A stretch of DNA of 64,000 nucleotides from assembly GCF_024919275.1 (NCBI RefSeq), contig NZ_JANWGH010000001.1, positions 1,744,296-1,808,295 on the forward strand, given 5' to 3'. This document shows positions 62,989 to 64,000 of this stretch, in pieces. This DNA comes from Algoriphagus limi (GTDB lineage: Bacteria; Bacteroidota; Bacteroidia; Cytophagales; Cyclobacteriaceae). The notes below the pieces were generated by a model. That model worked only from the letters and a program-made list of their open reading frames with translations, was not told where the DNA came from and made no database searches. Every line of letters begins with the position of its first letter. Positions within the stretch are counted from its first letter, which is position 1. The position numbers and the translations under genes are program-made.

Positions 62989-64000
62989 ATGCAGCTCGTC
63001 ACCCCCAGAAAAAACATATCCATACTCGTCCATATTTTGGGCTGGTTGATGCTAGGAGTGGTTTTACTCCTACTTTCCCCACTCTCTTGGAGAATGGGAG
63101 AAATCGACCTCCCGAATGAATATTGGTGGAAGCAGGCCTTTTTGGTGCTGTTGCTCTTATTCATCTTCTACACCAATCAATCATTCGTCGTTCCAAAGGT
63201 TCTGTTAAAAGGTAAAACATACACATACCTGATTATGGCGATTATCGGTGGGATTTTGTTTTACTATATCATTGTGTCTTTCGAGCAACTTATTCAGTAC
63301 CCGCTTCGAATGCATGAAACTTTTAGCCCTGATCGACCATTTGACCCTAAAAGAAGATGGATTCCTGGAGATGTTTTTCAGGAAATGTTGTATTTGCTTT
63401 CGGTTGGGTTAAGTACTTCTTTGGCTTTGGTGCAGAAATGGCAAAAAGACGAGGAGCATAGGCAGGAACTTGAAAAACAGCGAATTAAAACGGAGCTTTC
63501 CTACCTCAAGGCACAGATCAACCCGCATTTCTTTTTCAACACACTAAATAACATCTATTCCCTTACCAATCTGGATGTGAAAAAAGCGCAGGAGGCTTTG
63601 TTGAAGCTTTCCAGAATGATGCGCTATGTGCTGTATGAAAATCAAAAGGAAACGACACTTTTAAGTAAAGAAGTTGATTTCATCCGCGATTATATTGAGC
63701 TAATGAAAATGCGACTGACTGATAAAGTCAAGCTCCACATCCATTTGGATGAAGCAGAAGATCATCATATCATTGCTCCAATGCTATTGCTTCCTTTTTT
63801 GGAAAATTCATTCAAACACGGGATCAGTTCCCAAAAAGAGAGCGATATCTACATCAAGCTGGAAATCATGGGAAATACAGTCTTTTTTGAGACTAGAAAT
63901 CAAATTTTCCCTACTAATCCTGACAGTCCAGAGGCTAAAGAACATGGTATTGGTTTGGTCAATACGCAACGTCGATTGAGTTTACTTTATCCCGGCAAAC
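62989..64000 (+). CDS. LytS/YehU-type sensor histidine kinase (3' end outside window)
   Basis: An open frame from ATG 62989 runs off the window end (337 residues visible). Membrane segments are in the N-terminal 120 residues (ILVHILGWLMLGVVLLLL, AFLVLLLLFIFY, LIMAIIGGILFYYIIVSF, FQEMLYLLSVGLSTSLALV). A coiled linker QELEKQRIKTELSYLKAQINPHFFFNTLNNIYSL contains phosphoacceptor His180, the signature of the LytS/YehU family. MLLLPFLENSFKHGIS is the N-box of the ATPase domain, and GIGLVNTQRRLSLLYPG the G-box. A LytTR response regulator normally follows; it would lie just beyond 64000. Confidence 0.92.
   Translation, partial: MQLVTPRKNISILVHILGWLMLGVVLLLLSPLSWRMGEIDLPNEYWWKQAFLVLLLLFIFYTNQSFVVPKVLLKGKTYTYLIMAIIGGILFYYIIVSFEQLIQYPLRMHETFSPDRPFDPKRRWIPGDVFQEMLYLLSVGLSTSLALVQKWQKDEEHRQELEKQRIKTELSYLKAQINPHFFFNTLNNIYSLTNLDVKKAQEALLKLSRMMRYVLYENQKETTLLSKEVDFIRDYIELMKMRLTDKVKLHIHLDEAEDHHIIAPMLLLPFLENSFKHGISSQKESDIYIKLEIMGNTVFFETRNQIFPTNPDSPEAKEHGIGLVNTQRRLSLLYPGK

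Overview
The window looks like a chromosomal segment of a Bacteroidota bacterium, most likely from the Cytophagales (Cyclobacteriaceae, Algoriphagus-like). The evidence is a SusC/SusD pair, a large carboxypeptidase-regulatory-domain TonB receptor, FG-GAP/VCBS lipoproteins, Bacteroidota-type promoters (TTG, 19-20 nt, TAnnTTTG), few Shine-Dalgarno sequences, an Asp/Asn-rich proteome and moderately AT-rich DNA. The genus is an inference. I see no insertion sequence, prophage, CRISPR array or rRNA operon. The content is mainly core and niche-adapted metabolism.

Layout. 0-8 kb: the 3' end of an unknown gene, an LdhA-like D-2-hydroxyacid dehydrogenase, a TsdA-like diheme cytochrome c with an outer-membrane porin, an acyl-ACP thioesterase with an MFS transporter, small DoxX and VOC proteins, and the SRP RNA. 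8-16 kb: fructose-6-phosphate aldolase/transaldolase, FtsE, two secreted lipoprotein proteases (S41 and S8), a TPR protein, CCA-adding enzyme, and an AT-rich patch of about 1 kb holding an isolated HTH gene. 16-30 kb: housekeeping genes pyrG-yidC, parA-parB-DUF5683-dapB-lepB, ung, apaG, two methyltransferases, a membrane-anchored coiled-coil protein, rpsF-rpsR-rplI and tRNA-Gln. 30-38 kb: an EcsC protein, a secreted M14 peptidase, prs-rplY-pth, a SAM riboswitch driving metZ, and a CBS protein.

38-51 kb is the most accessory-looking part. It holds a heme-motif VCBS lipoprotein, CutC, a glycosylasparaginase-type hydrolase, a creatininase-family amidohydrolase, a 1173-residue CRTAC1-like surface lipoprotein and a SusD/SusC pair. 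Together they look like a surface uptake locus without any recognisable glycoside hydrolase. A LacI/PurR-like palindrome lies just upstream of susC. 51-64 kb: an OmpA/TPR protein, a PspC-like protein, a glycosyltransferase, YbaB, hisS, a 48-residue very basic protein with its own promoter and terminator, a phosphoesterase, rhodanese, an aldehyde dehydrogenase, pyruvate dehydrogenase E1 beta, an outer-membrane beta-barrel receptor, and the 5' part of a LytS-type sensor kinase running off the window.

Nothing here is clearly a complete undescribed system. The best leads are the 38-51 kb surface locus with its putative operator, the AT-rich HTH patch next to pyrG, the uncharacterised 48-residue basic protein, and the nested inverted repeats between the TonB receptor and the sensor kinase.
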